Shown here piece after piece: positions 36,416-49,345 of a stretch of 64,000 bases of DNA. The DNA is from Thraustochytrium sp. TN22 (taxonomy: Eukaryota > Sar > Bigyra > Thraustochytrida > Thraustochytriidae): NCBI GenBank assembly GCA_013306675.1, contig JABLUY010000183.1, forward strand, positions 1 through 64,000, in the 5' to 3' direction. The notes under the pieces are model-generated. The model had not been told where the DNA came from. It made no database searches and saw only the letters and a list, made by a program, of their open reading frames with translations. The position numbers and the translations under genes were made by a program. Within the stretch, counting starts at the first letter, position 1, and the number at the start of each line of letters is the position of its first letter.

Positions 36416-39400
36416 TTAGAAGCGTGTGTTGAGGAGGGACGGGCGGCTGCGATCGCAGCTCTCGCAGTACATGTGCGTTGATGCATTGTGGCGCGTGCAG
36501 TAATTGCACTCCCACATGCCGTCCGGGAGGGGAACCTCGCCGGTGGCGGTGAGGCCGCAGACGGCGCAGACTGTGGCGGAGGCCTCGTTGAAGGCAAAGG
36601 TGCAGGTGGGGCAGACCCATGTCTCCTGCTCGCGGAGCGCGTCCAGGTCGATACGGTCCGGGTCGATGGTCTGAAGATCGGCCGGAACCGCGAAGACCTC
36701 GACGAAGCGGTCAAAACTGGTGAGGCCGTGACCATCCTGGTTGATGAGACCGACAACGAGGGCGATGTCGGCCGGGGAGAAGCCGAGCTTGAGGTCCTGG
36801 AGCATGCGCTGAAGCTCGGCATGCGTGAGCTTGCCGTCGCCGTCCGAGTCGCGCTGGGTCCACTGTGCGAGCAGGTCAATTTCGGAGCCCTTGCGACGCA
36901 GCGCCTTGACGAGCGCGACACCGAGCTGCTGCATCTTTGCTCGCGCCGGGAGCAGGTGGCGCTCGCTGGCCTCGGTGAAGAGCTTGGCAAGCGGCGTGTC
37001 GCCCCAAAGCATCTTGGTGCGCCGGCGCAGGCGCAGCAGACCCTCGTAGTGATCGATGCGCTCCTTGATGGTGTTGGCGGCGAAGCAGCCCTCGAGCAGC
37101 TCGAGCTCGCGGTCCGAGAAGTGCATCGCATTGTTGGCAAACTTGAGGGCCGCCATGACGATTTCCTTCTCCTCGCCCGAGCCGAGCTGCATGCGTGGGC
37201 TGCGATCGAAGCAGCTGCCGTCCTCGATGGTGAGCAGCGCAAAGTCGCTCGTGAGCTCGGCCTGCGGCGTGTGCAGGATGCGGCGCAGTGTCTCGGCCTC
37301 GGACAGCGAGACTGCCACGTAGACCTTGTCCTGCGCGTAGGCCGCGGCGGAGGCCGCGTCCATGACCAGGCGCTCCGCCACGGTGCGGCGCAGGCGGAAG
37401 TCCTCGCCGCTCGTTGGCGCCGTGGCAACCGTGAGCGCACGCACCGCGGCGGCGTTGGGCGTAAGGCGCGCTGTCGTCATGAGGTGCTGGTGCAGCAGCG
37501 GTACAAGCTTGCTGAGCTCCCGCGTAAAGGAGAGCGGGGACCACTCCAGCACGACCAAGATGTTCTTGAGGCGGCGGTCGCCGGTCCCGACCCAGCGCAC
37601 GCGAAAGTAGTTGTCGGAGAGCATCAGATTGCTCGGGTAGTCCAGCGTGGGCTGGCTCGTGCGAACGCGAAAGTCCGCAAAGTGGTAGAAGGGCTGCTCA
37701 CCCGCCACGCCCGAGGGCTTGGCGTTGAGGTGCGCCACGTTCCACGGATTGGCCTGCTCGTCGTCGCGCGAGAAGCGGCTCACCTTCTCCTGCTCCTCCT
37801 CGGCCTCCTCCTCCTGCTGCTGCTGCTGCTCCTGCTCGTTCTCGTTGACGATCTCCGCTTCGAGCTCCTCGGACTTGAGCTCCTTGGTGTAGCGCACGCG
37901 CTCCACCACATCCGCAACGAGTGCCTGCGCCTCGTCCGAGGGCGCAAACTGGGCGTTCTGCTGCACGAGGTCTCGCACCTTGGCGTGGAAGGGCTGCGGG
38001 TCTGGGACGACGCTTGGCACGACAAAGCCCACCGGTTCGCGGAAGAGCTGCACACATTCGCTGAGCCACTGGCGCTCCTCGGGCGCCAAACCGGCGTCGC
38101 CGCCCTCCTCGAGGAAGCGCATGAGCCGCTGCGCATGGCCCACCGGGTCCGGGGCGTCCTTGAGCAGCGGCGAGTGCGCCTTGACGTCGCCCACCAGGGC
38201 GCTGAGCGCCGACTTGCGCCAGCAGTTGAAGAGCTCCTGGTAGCTGAGCATGCTGTGCTGCAGGCGCTCCTGGTGCATGGAGTTCACCAGGAGCCAGGCC
38301 GGCACGTCCAGCGGCTTGACCGCCTTGTGGCGCAGGCTGAGGTCCTTGCGGATCAGCTGCTCCACCTCGGCAATCAGATAGACCTCCACCTTTTGGCCTG
38401 CACCGATACCGCGCATGCGGAAGGCTCCCTGCGAATAGTCGCGAAAGGTCATGTCCTTGCCAATGGTCACCACGGCGCGTGCATCGGGCGCCTGCTTGAT
38501 GTCCATGCCGGTGGTGTGGATCTGGTCATAAAAGGTAAAGCGCCGCGCCCACGCCGCACTGCGAGAGGTGCAGGCTCTTGCCCGAGGAGCGCTGCAAAAA
38601 CATCTTGCGGTCCTGGCGGTCCAGGTACACGACGCCGTCGAACTTGGAGCGCGGCAGAAAGTCCAGCAGGTAGTGCGCCACCTGCTCGTTGTCCATGCCG
38701 GTGATGAGGGCGCCCGTGTCGATGAGCGCGTGCACGGGCGGCTCGCTGGCCGCCACGTCGCGCAGGAGCGACTTGGCCGTCCACTCCTCCTTGTGCTTGA
38801 CCGTGACCACCTCGTCAGAGCTAAGCACGTGCATGATCTTGCCGTCCGAACCGGGCTCGTACATGCACGAGCCCAGATCATTCGGCAGCAGGTTGCTGGG
38901 CGTGCCGGAGAAGCCGATGCGCTTGCGGAAGAGCAGGTTCGACCCAAGCTCGTGGCCGCAGGCGGAGATCTTGATGGATTGGAAGTTCATACAGGCCGGG
39001 AAGACGTGCTGCTGCAGGTAGTGCACGATGACGCGCTCCTCCTTGCGCAGGAGGTGGAAGAGGCGCTCCAGCTGCTTGGGGTCGTTCACCTGGAAGAGCG
39101 GCAGCGGCAGCACCGGGAGCTGCTCGCCCAGGCCGCGCGAGGCGTGCTCGAGCCAGCCGCGGAAGAGCTTGCTCGAGGGACGCTGGTCGCGCGGCCCCAC
39201 CTCGCGCGAAAAGTCCGCCTTGAGCTGCGTCACGATGGTGCGCATGTCCGACAGTCGCAAGCCCTCGTAGCGGTAGCCGAGGAAGGTGAGTCCGATGACG
39301 ACATCCGGGTGCGCGAACTCGGACGAGCGCGACGGCACGTCCTTGCCGACAAAGGGAACGGCCATGAGCTTGCGCGAGAGCGGCGTGCGCCGCTGGTCAA

Positions 39401-42400
39401 TGTTGGCCAGGTCCACGTGGTTCAGGATGCCAAAGGAGACGCGGTCGATCTTGGCCAGCACGTGCGGGAGCAGCACGCGGATCCAGTCGCGTGCCAGGTT
39501 CATGAGCTTCATGGCATCGCCCTCCTGCTCGCGCCACATCTCCAGGAACGCCTCGGTCTCCTTGTCGCGCGCACCGCCCTCCTGCCAGAGGTCGTCCACC
39601 ACCATATAGCGAACGAGCGCGTCCGTGGGCGGCAGGTCGTGCGCGTTGCGCTGGATCCACAGCGCGCACCACTCCGCGGCAGGCCGCATCAGGCGCGCGT
39701 GGTAAAAGGCGTCGTCCAGGAGCACCAGGTGCGGGTTGCGCTGCAGTGCGTGCGCCTGATAGCCCTCGTGCACAGCGGCCTCGATCTCCTCCAGAAGCGC
39801 GCTCGCCTCGGCGCGCGTCTCCTCGGTGGTGAAGAAAGCCTCCAGGCCCTCGCGCGCGTCCTCCGGGAAGAAGGCGCCCAGCAAGTGGATGGGCATGTCC
39901 CAGCGCGCGCCCGACATGTCGATCGGGTCCTTGAGCCCAATGGGGAAGTTGAGCTCGGAGCGCAGCGGGTGCAGCAGGACGTCCACCTCGTCCATGATGA
40001 GCACGCCGTCGCGCCACATGTCGAAGATAGGCACCATGGAGTCGGCCATGTCGCAGCGCGCCTGCATCGTGTCGCGCAGGTGCATGATCTCCTTGTTTTG
40101 CCGCAGGCTCGACGTCGGCTTGAGCACGTCCGGGTCTACGCTCTCCAGGGAGTGCATGTGCTCCACGAACTTGAGGAAGAGCGACTTGATGGCGTCCGGC
40201 GACGCCACCACCACGGACCGCGAGCGACGCGCCTCATCCAGCTTGTCGAAGACCGCGTTGGCCATGCCCACGTCGTCGGCGCACGAGCGGTCAAACTCAA
40301 GCGTGAAGACGCGCTTGGTGATGATGGCCGCGAAGCGCGACCGCATGATGTGTCGCGTCTGCTCCAGGAGCGCCGTCGGCATCACCTGCGTCACCAGTGT
40401 ATCGCCGTCCGCCAGCAGGAGCGTCAGCAGCGGCGCCACCACCGTCGTCTTGCCGGCGCCCATGATCATCTGCTGCACGTGCGAGCGCCCGTGCGCCACG
40501 TCGTCCGCGAACGACCGCACGATGTCCACCTGCCGCTCACGGAGCACGATGTCGAAGACGTATTCGAACACCAAGAAGCGCGGGTCGAAGGACCCGTCGT
40601 CCTCCACGTAGTGGCGAACCGTGGCCAGCGTCTCCGCGAGACTGCGCGCAAGCTGGTCGGCCCGGAAGTCGGCGCCCGACGCGGTCGATCGCTGCGCGCG
40701 CTTCAGGTCGCGCGCCAGCTTGGCCGCACGGTTCGCGTGTGACACGCGGTTCGTGTGCACCAGGACGGGCACCACGCGAGCCAGAAGAGAGTCCACCTGG
40801 GCCGCGTCCAAGCTCGGGTTCACCTTGGTCAGGTCGTCCGCGGCCTTGCGCGAGAGCAGCGCCTGCGTCAGCAGCGAGAAGCTGATGGAGTCACGCAGCT
40901 GCGCGTACCCGCGCAGCCGGAGCCGGCCGTCCGGGTCCTCCACGTGATTGGCCTCGGCCAGAACGTCCGCGATGGTCTCCTGCACGATGCGCGCGTCCTC
41001 CATCTGCATCGCCTCGAGACTGGCCACGATGCGGTCCAGCGCCGAGTCGGACCGCGACTTGAGCACAGGCTCCAGCTGCCGCCGGTAAGCAGCCGCGTAG
41101 CCGGCCACGTCCTCCTCAAGGCGGGTCAGCATATCGCGCGCCACGTTGGTCTGCGCCGCCGGGTGGGTCGACAGATCGAAGGGCAGGGCGTCCGCCGGCG
41201 GGTCCGCCGTGGACTTGACCACCTCGATGAAGTCGTCCCACAGGTCGGCCAGCGGCCGCTGCATCAAGTCCGCCAGCGAGCGCGACGCTGCGTCGCTCGA
41301 AGCGTGGCCGTTCCCGTTGCCCACGGCGGAGCCTTCCTGGTCACGCGCGTGCATCGAGTCGCGGCCCGTGTCGCGGATGGCCGCAGGCTGGATCGGGTGC
41401 TCAATGCCGTTCGGGATGTCCTTGAGCACGAAGGCGTCCCGGAAGCGGAGGCGCGGGTCGTTGTCCGCGTTAATGCCAGGCCAGACCTCGCGGAACTCGA
41501 CGTCGATGAGGTCGAGCCACGTCTTGACGTCTGACTGGCGGCCCTGCGCCGACTGCAGGTTGATGCCGTTGCGCAGCAGGCCGAGCGAGCCCGGGTCCGT
41601 GGGAACAGCGGGCCAGCCGCGACGCGGTTGCTTGAGGACCGCATACAGCTGCGCCATGTGGCGCGAGTTGGAGGCCTCCACCTCGCCGTCGTTGACGCTC
41701 TCGCGCCCCCAGCGAGAGAGCTTCAGGTGCAGATAGCGCACCATGATCTCGCCGAACCAGTGCGGGTTTGCAGCCTCCTGCGTGCCCATGGGCGAGGTGA
41801 CCATCTGATACAGAAAGGTGAAGCCGAGCTGGCGGTTGACGCCGCTCTCCTCGTCCATGATGATCTGCTCGTCGAAGATGACCTCGGTCAAAAAGCCGGC
41901 GAACGAGCTCGTGCCCTCGCCGAAGCGCGGTTGGAAGTGCAGCCGGCGCAGCGTAGTCCCGTGCGCATCGTAGTAGTCGAGCGTCTGGCTCTGCACCTTG
42001 TGCCATGGCGCGCCGCCGACGCGCGGCGCCGGCGCCTTGAGCTCCACCGGCGTCAGCTCCGGGACCGCCAGGCCGGCGAGGCGGTTCTTGACGAGCGGCG
42101 TGCCGGACGAGGTCAGCCGGCACGCCTTGAGCTCCTCGTCGTGCGAGAGACGGCAGGCCGCCGACACGCGCGGCAGCTTGCCCAGGTAGCTGTCAAACTC
42201 GCGATGCACCTCCCACGGCGAGCGGATGTGGTCGCGCGCGTACATGGTGGCCAGCGAGAGCCGCAGGCGGACGGCGTGCGCATCCGGGTGACAGTCATCC
42301 GAGGTGTCGTCGAGCATCTCCCAGATGAATCCCTCGTCCGGGGAGAACGGCACGTCCACCGTGCAGGTGGGCGCCAGCTTGTAAGCCTGCTCGTACTCGC

Positions 42401-45400
42401 GCTTGAGCAGCTTGAGGTGGACCAGATACAGACTCGCGCTGAGCTCCTGGCTCACCAGGTACGTGGAGCTGGTGTGCACCGGGTACAAAAAGTAGCGCGT
42501 ATCCATGGTCTGCAGCCAGGCGAAGGAACCGCGGTCGCAGAGGATATCCGTGCTAAAGGGCTTACCCTTGAGGCGCGGCCGCGTTGCCGGGTGGTTGGGC
42601 ACCAGGAACTGTACCTCGCGCAGGCCGTTCATAAGCAGGAGCGCGTGCGCATCCAGGAGCTCGCGGTAGCGCGGGCTCATGTTGCACACAAACCAGCCCG
42701 CCTGATCAGTCAGCTCCAAACGGCCGTTCACAGGCTGGATGCGCAGCTTCAGCCGTGGCAGCTCCACCATGACGACGCCGCCCTTCTCGTCCTCCACGGG
42801 CGCCCAGGCGAGAATGTGCGAGATGTCCTCGACCTTGGTGAGGAGCGTGATCATGCGAAAGAGCGCCGTGCCGCGGGCCGGCACCTCTAGGAGGTTCACC
42901 AGGCGCATCTGGTTGGCCGGGTCCTCCTCGTCGAGGTCCTCGATCTCCTGAGCGCGCCGGCGCGCCGCCTCCTCGGCTTGCGCAGCCTCTCGCGCGCGCC
43001 GCCTCTCCTCGGCCTTGGCCTCGGCGGCCTCCACAGCGCGGCGCGCGGCCGCGTCCATGTCGACGCCGTCGCCGCCAGCGCCCACGTCCTCCTCCTCATC
43101 GGAGATGGCCTCCAGGATCATGCCGCGCTCAGGGTGAAAGGCGAGGACCCAGGCCTCGCGGTTCGGCTGCCGCTCATCCTCAATGCGCACCCACTCGCCG
43201 GAGCGCGCCACGGCCGTCACAACCTGGCCGAAGCCCAGCGTGCCGGTCTGATTGCGCACCACGCCCTGGTCGCCGTCCTCCGTGGGAGCGTTGCGCACGC
43301 GCGCCCCATCGTGGCTCACGACGCGGTAGCGCTGGCGCTCCGTGACAAGCTGCTCGGCGCTGGCGATCTGCGCCTCGTTTTGCGGGTTGAGCAGCCACTC
43401 CGCCGCAAAGGCGGAGTTGCCGTCCGTTTTGGAGAGCGCCAGGCGCGCCGCCGCCGGCGTGAAGCCAAGAGCACACAGGTCCAGCACGGTGGTCTGATCA
43501 AACTCGCGCGGCGCCTCGTCCGCGCCGGCTTGCGAAGCGGACACGTCCTCCACGACCAGGCGACGCTGCTCAGCCGCGTCGACGCCTGCAATCACGGTGC
43601 GTGAGAGCGTGAGCGACTTGCGCTTGGAGGCGGTCGAGTAGGGTTTCTGCACGATGCTGCAATCCTCCCTGATCTCGAGCTGCTTGGAGCCGAACCAGGT
43701 GGACTCGTCGTCGAGCGGCTCGCCGCGCACGACGCCATCCGCGCCGTGCCAGAACTGGTACGCCTCTAGCAGCGCGCTAGGCAGCACGCCAAAGAGGAGG
43801 CGGCTCGGCACAAAGGTCTCCACGACGCCGTTCCGGTTGCGGTCCACCACGAGCGATTCCTCCAGGTTAAAGATGGCCTTGAGGTCGCCACAGGCGCCAA
43901 ACATGGCCGTGCTGGCCTGCAGCGAGTGGTGCGAGAAGCTGGCACGCGAGCTGAAGACCAGCTGCCGGTAGATGCGGCGGCCGTGGCTCACTAGGTTGAA
44001 GACCTGGAGCACCTGGCGATCCTGGTACATGACGAACTCCTTCCAGGTGGACGTGACGACCTTGCGCACGGTGGGCTGGCGGCTGGCGGCGCCGCCGCGC
44101 ATCAGCTGCGCGAAGCTGCCACCGCCGGGCCCGGACGGGAGCGAAGGCTCCTGCTCCACCTCGTGTTCCGTGTGCACGCAGCCCATTGCGCGCGCCACAA
44201 TGGCGCCGCTGGACGCATTGTCGTGAGGGAGAAGCACGCGGTACGGCATGCCATCCTTGTAATGGCTCTGCAGCGCGGGCACCAGGAGCTGCAAGATCCA
44301 ACGCTCCTCCTCGACGCCCAGCATCTCAGTGACCTTGTCCTCGTCAAAGGCGTCCACGTGGCGGTCGTAGAGAATGCCATGGTAGCGGATGGCCTTCACG
44401 GCGTTCGGATCCTCCTCCTGCTCGCCCTGGCCACCCCCCTGGGCGGCGCCGTTGGGGCCCCTGCCGGTGGGCGACCGCCCGTCCTGCACGCTCACAGCGC
44501 TCCGCTGCGTGCCGCAAACTTGGCACTGGCCCGCGCCGGCCGCATTGCGGAAGGTACAGACGCCGCACATCCAGCCTTCGCCGCCTGCGGGGGCGGCGTT
44601 GCTGCCGCCCGGGGCGGGGCGGCTGTCACGGTCATCCTGGACCTCGTCGCTCGCGTCCGTGGGGCAGTCCACGCCATGGTCGTCATCCTTGGGCTCGTCC
44701 CAGAGCTTGAGGTCGTACTGCGTGCCAACGACGTGCACCCAGTTCCGGTGCTGCTGCTGCGCGACGATGCCGCAATGGAGCTGGCGCTTGCCAAAGATGG
44801 TATGGAAGTCGTTGAAGTGCGTCATGCTGTCCGGGAGCGGCTTGAGCTCGTCGTTGCGCCACATGATCTGCGCGGCCTGGATGTCCAGCGTCATTTCCTT
44901 GTCGGGGGAGAGGAACTTACCGCGCGTCTCGAGCGACCAGCCGCCGGCCTCGCTCGGGAGGTCCTCTACCGTCTCCGTCAAGCTCTCGCCCTTGGTGTCG
45001 AGCGCCATGCGCACGATTCGAGTCAGCGTCTGGTCAAAGACCGCCTGCGAGGTGTTGCGCAGACGGCCGAGAAAGCCGACCAGGGGCGCGCGCTGCGTCT
45101 GGAGCATGGCGAAGAGCTTCTGCTCTGGCACGTTCGCGAGCAGTCGCTTCTTGGCCTGGCCGTTCTCGTCCACTTCCTCGCGCGGGCTCAGATTCGGCAC
45201 GCGCATGGTCTTGGAGCCGACGCGCAGGTACAGCGGGCGGCTCTGGCCGAGGTACTTGGCCAGCGACCCCGGCGCGAGGCGCGAGGTGTCGACGCCGTGC
45301 GCCTGCAGAAAGCGCGTGAGGCGCTGCTCGGGCGGCGCCGTGGACTCCACCGAGGAGCCGTAGCCCAGGAGCGCGGACGGCTCGCCGAGGCCGAAGCCAT

Positions 45401-48400
45401 GCCAGTTGCGCACGAAGCACAGGCTGCCAAGGAGCTCGCTGACGTTCTCCGCGTCGAGGCGGTCAGCGCGCAGGTTGGCCCAGAGCAGCGCCAGGTACGC
45501 GTGGATCATGCAGCTGGTCTCGATGTCGTTGTTCGCGAAGGCCTCGCCGAGCCAGCGCTTGAGGATGCCGCGGCAGGTGCCGGTGAGGAAGTCGGCCATC
45601 TCCTGCTCGAGGGCGTCGCCCACCTTGACGCGCAGAAAGAAGGATTGCACGTCGACGGCGAGCTCCACGAGGTAGAGCGAGAGCGCGGCGTCGGGCGAGT
45701 ACACCGATGCCTCCGCCAGGTCGTTGATGGACCGAAGCATCTTCATGAGCGGGCGCATGGTTGCCTCGGGTGCGTGCTGCAGCTCGTTGATGAGCAGGCC
45801 CTCGGCCGTGCCGAGGATGGCGTGGCGCTTGTTGGCAGCCGGTCGCGCCGGCCCGTGTGTGGAGTTTGGGCCAACGTCGAGTTGCGAGCGAAATCCGTAC
45901 TCCTTGCCGGCGGGCACAGTGGCGATGCGGTCCTGCTTGCCGCGCGGCACCCAGTCGGCGGCGTCGAAGAGAACGGCGCGCAGGAGGCCTTGGATCTGGT
46001 GGTTGAACAGGTAGGTGACGCGGTCGCCCGTGGCAAAGAAGGCGAGAACCAGCGGGATGCGCATGTACGGCACAGTCAGGTACGAGAGCAGCATCTCGGA
46101 CTCCTGGCGGCTGAGCGTGTCGCCAAAGTTGGGCAGGGAGTCGGCGTGCAAGATGTCGTCCTCCGTGGGGCGGTGGCTGCCGGAGTGGCCCAGAACGGCG
46201 GCCACGTCGGCCGGCGAGTGCACCACAAGGCCCTCGCCGAAGAAGATCTTGCGGTCGCCGAAGATGGTCACCTGCACGTCGGCCGTATCGAGGTCGAGGC
46301 CGCGGTAGTTGACCACCTCCCAGCGCAGCGCCCCACCGCCGATGAAGTTGCGGCGCGTGTGAAAGGCTCCGGACTCCATGGAGGTGTCTTCGAAGGAGAG
46401 GCCCCAGGAGACGTAGTCGCTGGAGGCGATGCGCTGGCGCTGCAGCTCGGACTCGCGCGACTCCATGGTGCTGAGAAATTTATACATGCAGGCCATGTCG
46501 CGCAGGAGGCCAAACTCGGGGTGGTCGCGCGCGAGCGGCGTGCCGGGCGAGGTCATCCACTCCAGGAGCGCCTCGATCTCGGGCGGCGGGTTCGGGTTGT
46601 CGCGCGGAATGAGCTCGTAGCCGAGGCGCTCCATGAGCTTGCGCAAGAACATGACCGAGGTGCCGTACTTCTTGACCTCGATCTTATCCGTGGGCATGCG
46701 CAGCACGAAAAGGTCCTTGTAGCGGCACGAGGCTTGCACGCTCTCAAAGTACTCGAGGCAGCGCGAGCGCGCGAGCGCCAGCGACGGCGCGTGCAGCTCC
46801 ATGGTGGACGAGAGGCGGTACAGGCTGAGGTTAGCAACACAGACCGAGGTGGACAGCGCATAGCCGCCGTCGTCGTTGAGCACGTTAGCCAGTTCCATGT
46901 CGAAGTGGTCGTGGCGCAGCGTGCAGTCGAAGAGGGCAAGCAGGTTGAGCGCCACCACGGCGCGCTCCGAGTCGAAGGCGCGGGTGGGCGCGTCAAAGGA
47001 CTGCCACGCCTGCCCGTACGTCATGGCAAGCTTGTGCAACAGGCGCATGCAGGTCATCTCGAGCTCCAGGCTCGGGAAGTTCTTCCAGATGCACTCGTCC
47101 GTGGTGGCGAGCGGCTTGGGCTGCGGCAGCACCTGCGTCACGACCGGGCGGATGAGCTCGGCGATCTGGTACTGCAGTGCGATGCGCGATGAAAAGGAGG
47201 ATCCGTCCTTGCAGCGCTGGTTCAGCTCCATGCAGACCGCGTCGCAGCGCACGAGCACCACTACGGCGTCCTCGACCGTCGTCACGCGGCGCATGGGCAC
47301 CTGGAGGATGTCGCACACCAAGGAGGTGCGCGGCGCCTGCGCAAGACCCGCATAGCGCTCGACGCTCTTGGAGCTGAGCTCGATGCTGGGGAAGATGGCG
47401 TCAGGCTCCTCGATGTCGCCGGCCTCAAAGGCCGTGGGGAAGAGCTCCTGGCCGGCGTCTGGCTCCTCTTCGAACTTGCGGCGGTCCTCGGCCTCCTTGT
47501 CGTCGAGCTCCTTGAGCTTGGCCTCGACGGTGTCCACCAGCGCGAGGACCTGCTCGCGCTTGCGATCCGGCAGGTAGCCGAGCTTGAGCACGGCGTGCGC
47601 CACCGTGCTGCAGCCCATGCGAATGAGGCGCCGAAAGTCCGGCTCGGGCGGGGGGCGCGTCTCGTCTTGCATATCGCCGAGCGCCATGTTGAGCATCTCC
47701 ACCTTGAGCGTCGTGGTGAACTCCTTCATCTCGCCGCGCGAGGCGCCCTGGTGCTCCATCTGGTAGTACCGCACGGCCTCCAACAGGTTGCGCCACGGGC
47801 TCGAGGTGCCAGCGCGCGAGCAGGTGCGCCACTCCGGGTCGCCGGCCGCCTCGGCGTGGTCCAGCGCCTTGGCCAGCGTCGGCTCGCCTGTCAGCCACGG
47901 CAGCAGCACGTCGTAGATCACCTCGACGCGGTGAAACTCGCTCGCGCTCAACCAGAGAGAAAACATGGTGGTCCACACCGCGCGGTCCAGGAAGCGGTTC
48001 TCCGAGAGCCGCTCCAGCTTGAAGCACGTCAAGTACTTGATCTTGGTCGGGTCCTCCTCACACACTCGGCACGGGTGGTAGTTGAGCCCGGCGCCGGCGT
48101 TGCACACCACCAGGTTGAAGGTCTGGTCCGAGTTGCGCTCCGCCACGAGCACGAGGAAGCCGCGCGTCGTGCTGCCGATCCACCCGGCCGGCACGAAGAG
48201 GGCCTCGCCGGCGGGCAGCCCGCGCATCGTGTCCAGGAACGCCGTCACGTACTCGTGGCATTTTTCCGCCTCGTCAATCTCCGCGGCGGCCAGTTTGCGC
48301 AGGATGGTCACCTTGGGCATCATGGGGTTCTGCTGCCACGCCTCCAGCTGCGTCGACTCGTGCACGAGGATTTCCAGCACGGCGCACGCCGTCGCCAGCC

Positions 48401-48521
48401 CGCCCGTCGGCACCTCATTGTTGTTGTCTACAAAGGGGTCCGCCAGCAGCGCGCAGAAGGGCCCGGTCTCCCAGATATTGGGGCGCTTCTGCTCCTCCTG
48501 CGGCTGCCCGGGGGCCGCCAT
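36416..48521 (-). CDS. Giant DUF3638/DUF3645 helicase-like ATPase with NZF fingers, UBA and EF-hands (one apparent frameshift)
   Basis: About 4,000 residues. The first segment (48521 to about 38550) begins with a ~200-residue domain containing NAGAGLNYHP. It then has an NZF/RanBP2 finger near residue 1317 (WMCGVCTFRN), a UBA-like domain near 1678-1715, an SH3-like segment and a charged coiled coil. DUF3638 follows with Walker A MGAGKTT at 2687-2693 and DEVD near 2844. DUF3645 has VPFVGKDVPSRSSEFAHPDV. After a frame change at the GGG of 38548-38550 the protein continues FTFYDQIHTTGMD and QGAFRMRGIG, the SF2-like C-terminal motifs. Two EF-hand-like loops (DSDGDGKLTHAE) and two terminal NZF fingers follow (CPTCTF, CNYCTR). 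TF after CxxC is the ubiquitin-binding form. Homologues are often labelled ubiquitin hydrolases; activity is unproven. Confidence 0.82.
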
Positions 48522-48808
48522 TCTCGCCCTCTCGCTCGCTCGCTTTCTGGCCGGTCGCCGCGTCCACTACCTGCGCCTCGCGAAGATCCTAGCTCCGCTC
48601 GCGCGCCTCGGGCTCTTTGGCCCCTTTCACTCGTACAGCGCGGCGCCCACGCCCACGTTCACGCGCTGGTTCCGTGAATCGAGCGGGCGGGCGATCGATT
48701 GAAGGGCCGATCTAGGCGGGCGAGCCGCCGCGCCGCGCCGCCGCGCTGCGCCGCGCCGCGCCGCGCCGCCGCGCGCCGCGCCCGGCCGCGCCGCGTGGGC
48801 CGCCGCTC

Positions 48809-48845
<37 letters not shown>

Positions 48846-49345
48846 GCCGCCGCTGAGCCGCGCGCGTCCGCCGCGCACGCACGCGCCTCGCGATGCCGAT
48901 TTGAATGCGAACGAGCGCGCGCGCGCGCCGCCCCGCCGCGCGCCCGCCCCCGCCGCGGTTCCGCCGCCCGCCGCGCGCCGCGAGGGCCCGCGGTCCCGCC
49001 GCGCAGCGCGCGCGCGCCGCCGCCGCCGGCGCCGGCCGCCGGCCGCGCGCGCGCCGCCGCCGCGCCCGGCGCCGCCGCGCGCCGCGCCCGCGGGCAGCGG
49101 CGGCGGCAGCTGCGCGCGACGTTCTCTCGCGAGGAACGAAGCTTCGTCCCGCGAGCGAGCGCTGCCCGCTCGCTCGCGCGCGGCGGCCGCGCAAAACAAA
49201 GGCTCGCCCGGCCGGCAGCCAGGCGCGGCGGCGGCGCGCGCAAACTCCGACGCGGACGAGACTCGGCCGGGCGCGGACTCGGGAGTCCGCGCGGCAGGGC
49301 TGGACGCGGGCCGGGACGCCGCGCCCGAGCGTCCGGCCGCGGCCC
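48522..49345. promoter_or_regulatory. Very GC-rich divergent promoter region
   Basis: About 820 bp between the opposed starts of the giant ATPase and snurportin genes. It has (CCG)n at about 48808-48845 and dense CGCG runs to about 49110. Frames here are open on both strands purely because of composition; none has gene-like content. Confidence 0.5.

Noticed and set aside
38526-38560. Programmed ribosomal frameshift in the giant gene
   Set aside because: No slippery heptamer or obvious downstream structure; a single-base indel explains it more simply.
44163-47192. Plus-strand open frame of about 1000 codons
   Set aside because: Antisense to the giant ATPase gene; its His/Arg/Val-rich translation is typical of a GC-rich reverse-frame shadow. 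Similar shadows opposite ALDH22, CPSF30-YTH and LKR/SDH were also dismissed.
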